A stretch of DNA of 11,504 nt from Desulfurococcales archaeon. GTDB lineage: Archaea > Thermoproteota > Thermoprotei_A > Sulfolobales > Acidilobaceae. Position numbers and translations under genes: made by a program. Shown one piece after another: positions 7,106 to 11,504 of this stretch (position 1 is its first letter; every line of letters starts with the position of its first letter). The stretch covers positions 1-11,504 of the forward strand of contig WAOU01000110.1 of the NCBI GenBank assembly GCA_015521095.1, in the 5' to 3' direction. A model generated the notes under the pieces. It worked only from the letters and a program-made list of their open reading frames with translations. It searched no databases and was not told the DNA's origin.

Positions 7106-7112
7106 CTCTCAG

Positions 7113-8648
7113 TTGGCACTTGCAAGTAGAGAATACCCCTATAGCAAACTAGCAATTGCCTCAGAAAACCCCCTGGCGAGCTCGATAGGTTTTCAAATTG
7201 CCTCAAAAGGCGGTAACCCAATAGACGTATCTATAGCTACAAGCATAGCATTAGCTGTTACGATTCCACATCTAGGAGGCCTAGGTGGAGACTACTTCGC
7301 ACTGATCCATACACCAGACAACGAGGTCAAGATTATAATGGGATCCGGACAGTCCCCAGCCAAGCTCACACTAGAAAAGATACATGGCCTAGAAGAAAAA
7401 TGGAAGTCAATGAGAGGCCCTCTAACAATAGTAGTACCGGGCATGATAGACGCACTCTATACACTATGGAGGAAATTTGGCAGCCTAGAATGGAGAGATC
7501 TCTTAACTCCATCAATAACCATTGCAAGAGAAGGATTCCCTGCACCACCGGCCTTCGCCTACGCAGTCAAACGCTACCTAAGAGTCCTCTACAATGATCC
7601 TGGAAGCAGAAAGACATACCTATATAATGGACCAATAGAAACGGGCCAAAAAGTAAACTATCCTGGAATGGCAAGACTACTAGAAATATTAGCCGAGGAT
7701 CCAAAAGCCCTATATAAAGGAGAAATAGCCGACGCCATAGAAGAATACCTCCAGAATCATGGAGGACTACTAACAAAAGGCGATATGAAGAACTATCAAG
7801 CATACCTAGACGAGCCTCTAGTACTCGAATCCTACCACGGCTGGACAATCTATGAAATGCCACCAAACACCCAAGGAGCCACGACACTCCACCTACTAAA
7901 ACTCCTCCAAAATACTCCATACGATCCTGTCAAACGCCTACCAATACTCATGGAAAAATCAAGAATAGCATACAGTGTCCGAGACCTCTACATAGGAGAC
8001 ACAGAACACATGACCATTAGCCGAGAAAACCTCTTATCCGACACATTACTCGAGGAAACACCGATACTCGAAAAATACAAACCAAACAAATGCAACCCCC
8101 TTCAGCAACCAAAAGAGCACGACACAACCTTCCACGCAGTAGCCTCAAAAGACGGATGGTATATCGCCGCAATACAGAGCCTCTACTACCACTTTGGAAG
8201 CGGACTAACAGAGCCTACATACCAGATAACACTTAATAATAGAGCAATAGGCTTTGAACCAAGACCAGGCCTACCAAATAGTCTAGGACCCGAGAAAAGA
8301 CCCCTACACACGCTCTCAGCAGTCCTAGCCCAGAAACCAGAGAGCAATGAGATACTTGTACTAGGAACATCAGGAGGACAATATAGACCACAACAACACG
8401 CACTCATGATATCAAATATAATAGAACACAAAATGAACGTCGGCCAAGCACTAGCCGCTACGAGGACTTTGTGGACTCCCGGAACCTGCAACATAGTTGC
8501 GGATCCAGGCGTGTCCTGGAAAGATATACCTCCTGGCTATACACTAACTATAGGAAGAACCGGTGTGGCATCTGCCATATATTACAAGAATAATGTACTC
8601 TGGACAGCAACTGATCCAAGAGGAGATGGGTACCCAGCAGGAATATGA
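7113..8648 (+). CDS. Gamma-glutamyltranspeptidase-family Ntn hydrolase (YwrD-like)
   Basis: The 511-residue protein follows the GGT layout end to end. It has an N-terminal segment with Pro-Leu-Ala-Ser (20-23) and GGNPIDVSIA (33-42), a glycine-rich GGLGGDYF (55-62), the maturation site Asp337-Thr338-Thr339, GTSGGQ (418-423, oxyanion region), and the terminal DPRGDGYPAG (501-510). In GGTs the proenzyme cuts itself before the conserved Thr, which becomes the N-terminal nucleophile; Thr338 fits. The family hydrolyses or transfers gamma-glutamyl groups, or acts as acylases. Two things are odd. The motif that normally carries the Arg binding the glutamyl carboxylate reads GSGQSP, with Gln80 in place of Arg, and the residue two after the nucleophile is Phe340 instead of His. 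There is no signal peptide, unlike secreted GGTs. Substrate is therefore uncertain. It may be cotranscribed with the phosphoesterase 61 bases downstream. Confidence 0.88.
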   Translation: MALASREYPYSKLAIASENPLASSIGFQIASKGGNPIDVSIATSIALAVTIPHLGGLGGDYFALIHTPDNEVKIIMGSGQSPAKLTLEKIHGLEEKWKSMRGPLTIVVPGMIDALYTLWRKFGSLEWRDLLTPSITIAREGFPAPPAFAYAVKRYLRVLYNDPGSRKTYLYNGPIETGQKVNYPGMARLLEILAEDPKALYKGEIADAIEEYLQNHGGLLTKGDMKNYQAYLDEPLVLESYHGWTIYEMPPNTQGATTLHLLKLLQNTPYDPVKRLPILMEKSRIAYSVRDLYIGDTEHMTISRENLLSDTLLEETPILEKYKPNKCNPLQQPKEHDTTFHAVASKDGWYIAAIQSLYYHFGSGLTEPTYQITLNNRAIGFEPRPGLPNSLGPEKRPLHTLSAVLAQKPESNEILVLGTSGGQYRPQQHALMISNIIEHKMNVGQALAATRTLWTPGTCNIVADPGVSWKDIPPGYTLTIGRTGVASAIYYKNNVLWTATDPRGDGYPAGI

Positions 8649-8709
8649 ATATCCATATAGCAATATCGTAGTAACCGAATAGAACAGCTACCATGGGTGA
8701 CACAGAAAT

Positions 8710-9489
8710 ATGAGTCGTATACTAGTAATAAGTGATATCCATGGAAACCTCGATTCTCTAAGCAGTATTATTAACTCCGTCAATAACTACGATGAAGTAA
8801 TTGTTCTAGGCGATTTAGTAGATTATGGACCGGAGCCCGGAGAGGTCATTGATAGGTTAAGAGAAAGCGGTGCTCGTTTTGTCCGTGGTAATCATGATGA
8901 CGCTGTTGGTTTCGGCCGGGACTGTAGATGTGGTGAGAAGACCCACTGGGTTAGCTTATGGTTCCGTGAGAATATAACGAATAAGATCCTAGACGAGACC
9001 GACAAGGAGTTCTTGAGGAAATTACCAGAGCGTTTATCATTAGAAATCGATAATATGATCATTGAGGCTGTTCATGGCAGCCCTGCCAGCCCATTGTACG
9101 GTTACCTGCATCCGGATCTTGGCGACAGGGAGATGTGTAGTGTATTACGTCCAAGTCTCAGGCTCAAAGAAAGGAGCAATGACAACGAGTGTCCTAATGG
9201 AAAAGTTTTCTTGGTTGGACATACACATATTCAATTCCTTAGGATTGTGAAGGGAGCTCTAGTCGCTAATCCTGGGAGCGTTGGTCAACCCCGAGACGGT
9301 GATCCTAGAGCCGGATATCTTATAATAAATACTGATACGGGTACCTTCACTTTTGGCAGAGTAAAATATGACGTTGAGAGAGTAATTAGGAAGCTGAGGG
9401 ATCTTGGTATTCCTGACCCATATTATGGTTTCTTAGCGCAGTTGCTGAGAACAGGGATTGTTCCTCCTAGGCCGTGCAAAAACGAGTAA
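8710..9489 (+). CDS. Calcineurin-like metallophosphoesterase (YfcE/MJ0936-like)
   Basis: The 259-residue protein shows all five metallophosphoesterase motifs in order: Asp9-x-His11 (SDIHGN), Gly34-Asp35 (GDLVDYG), Gly60-Asn-His62-Asp (GNHDD), His122-Gly (VHGS), and Gly170-His171-x-His173 (GHTH). These residues bind the two metal ions that hydrolyse phosphomono- or diesters. The later NPGSVGQPRDGDPRAGY block (about 188-204) is typical of the small YfcE/MJ0936 group, whose physiological substrates are mostly unknown. A Cys-Arg-Cys-Gly-Glu-Lys segment (72-77) follows the GNHD motif and could bind metal or form a disulfide. The C-terminal 50 residues extend past the core. The ATG at 8710 has a GGTGA site at 8696-8700. 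The preceding GGT-family gene ends 61 bases upstream, where a weak TATA-like CATATAG (8654-8660) could give it its own promoter. Codons such as CGT and GGT are more frequent here than in that neighbour. Confidence 0.92.
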   Translation: MSRILVISDIHGNLDSLSSIINSVNNYDEVIVLGDLVDYGPEPGEVIDRLRESGARFVRGNHDDAVGFGRDCRCGEKTHWVSLWFRENITNKILDETDKEFLRKLPERLSLEIDNMIIEAVHGSPASPLYGYLHPDLGDREMCSVLRPSLRLKERSNDNECPNGKVFLVGHTHIQFLRIVKGALVANPGSVGQPRDGDPRAGYLIINTDTGTFTFGRVKYDVERVIRKLRDLGIPDPYYGFLAQLLRTGIVPPRPCKNE

Positions 9490-9535
9490 GTGAATAAACA
9501 AGTATTGATAACTTGATATGGATTTATTGGAGTGT
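9490..9535. terminator. Short convergent spacer with a small hairpin
   Basis: The phosphoesterase (plus) and oxidoreductase beta subunit (minus) end 46 bases apart. A five-base stem, CAAGT (9499-9503) with ACTTG (9511-9515), could form a weak hairpin. The plus strand becomes T-rich from about 9526 onward, running into the opposite gene, which may serve as terminator for the phosphoesterase. Weak evidence only. Confidence 0.3.

Positions 9536-11504
<1,969 letters not shown>

Larger units (their letters stand above)
6856..7112. promoter_or_regulatory. AT-rich divergent promoter region between the A2M-like and GGT-family genes
   Basis: This 257-base spacer separates two genes that both start with TTG. 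For the minus gene, TATTATAAT (6916-6924 on the minus strand) would place the transcript start near 6894, leaving a short leader with the GGAGG site. For the plus gene, TATAAAT (7059-7065) would start transcription near 7090, just before the GGTGA site. The stretch about 6940-7080 is strongly A+T-rich, with runs such as TAATAT/ATATTA at 7026-7047. No gene or RNA was seen. Promoter assignments rest on motif and spacing. Confidence 0.55.

Noticed and set aside
7567..7920. Minus-strand 117-codon open frame inside the GGT-family gene
   Set aside because: It is fully antisense to a well-conserved enzyme and contains no recognisable motif; explained by the A/C-rich codon use of the sense gene.

Overview
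The window looks like part of the chromosome of a hyperthermophilic crenarchaeon (Thermoproteota, probably Desulfurococcales-like; genus not resolved). The clues are a two-subunit 2-oxoacid:ferredoxin oxidoreductase with a four-cysteine beta subunit, a GPN-loop GTPase, TATA-box promoters, strong GGAGGTGA-type ribosome binding sites, several TTG start codons, heavy use of AGA/AGG and ATA codons, and secreted proteins ending in a Ser/Thr-rich stalk plus a C-terminal membrane anchor. This placement is an inference, because no rRNA or other phylogenetic marker is present.

Layout, left to right. (1) 1-349, minus: the N-terminal part of a multi-pass membrane protein that runs off the left edge. (2) 350-587: divergent promoter region. 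(3) 588-2654, plus: a secreted, C-terminally anchored protein that is probably a beta-propeller, with a T-tract terminator behind it. (4) 2727-3488, minus: GPN-loop GTPase. (5) 3489-3714: a spacer with a perfect inverted repeat that overlaps the upstream gene's stop codon and forms a TATA box. (6) 3715-6855, minus: a 1046-residue secreted protein with the alpha-2-macroglobulin/complement thioester motif (PYGCAEQ), four GGW-type alpha-toroid repeats, the bacterial-A2M C-terminal end motif, a stalk and a membrane anchor. (7) 6856-7112: AT-rich divergent promoter region. (8) 7113-8648, plus: gamma-glutamyltranspeptidase-family Ntn hydrolase. (9) 8710-9489, plus: calcineurin-like metallophosphoesterase. 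(10) 9536-11504, minus: overlapping genes for the beta subunit and the truncated alpha subunit of 2-oxoacid:ferredoxin oxidoreductase.

The two large exported proteins share one architecture (signal peptide, beta-rich ectodomain, Ser/Thr/Gln/Glu-rich stalk, C-terminal hydrophobic helix, basic tail) and probably both stand on the outer face of the cytoplasmic membrane. The A2M-like protein is the most striking item: a thioester protein without the long N-terminal macroglobulin array, in an organism that probably lives at temperatures where a thioester is labile. The GPN GTPase, phosphoesterase and oxidoreductase are ordinary cytoplasmic housekeeping genes. The GGT-family enzyme is unusual because a substrate-anchoring arginine appears to be replaced. 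I see no tRNA, rRNA, CRISPR array, insertion sequence or integration site.
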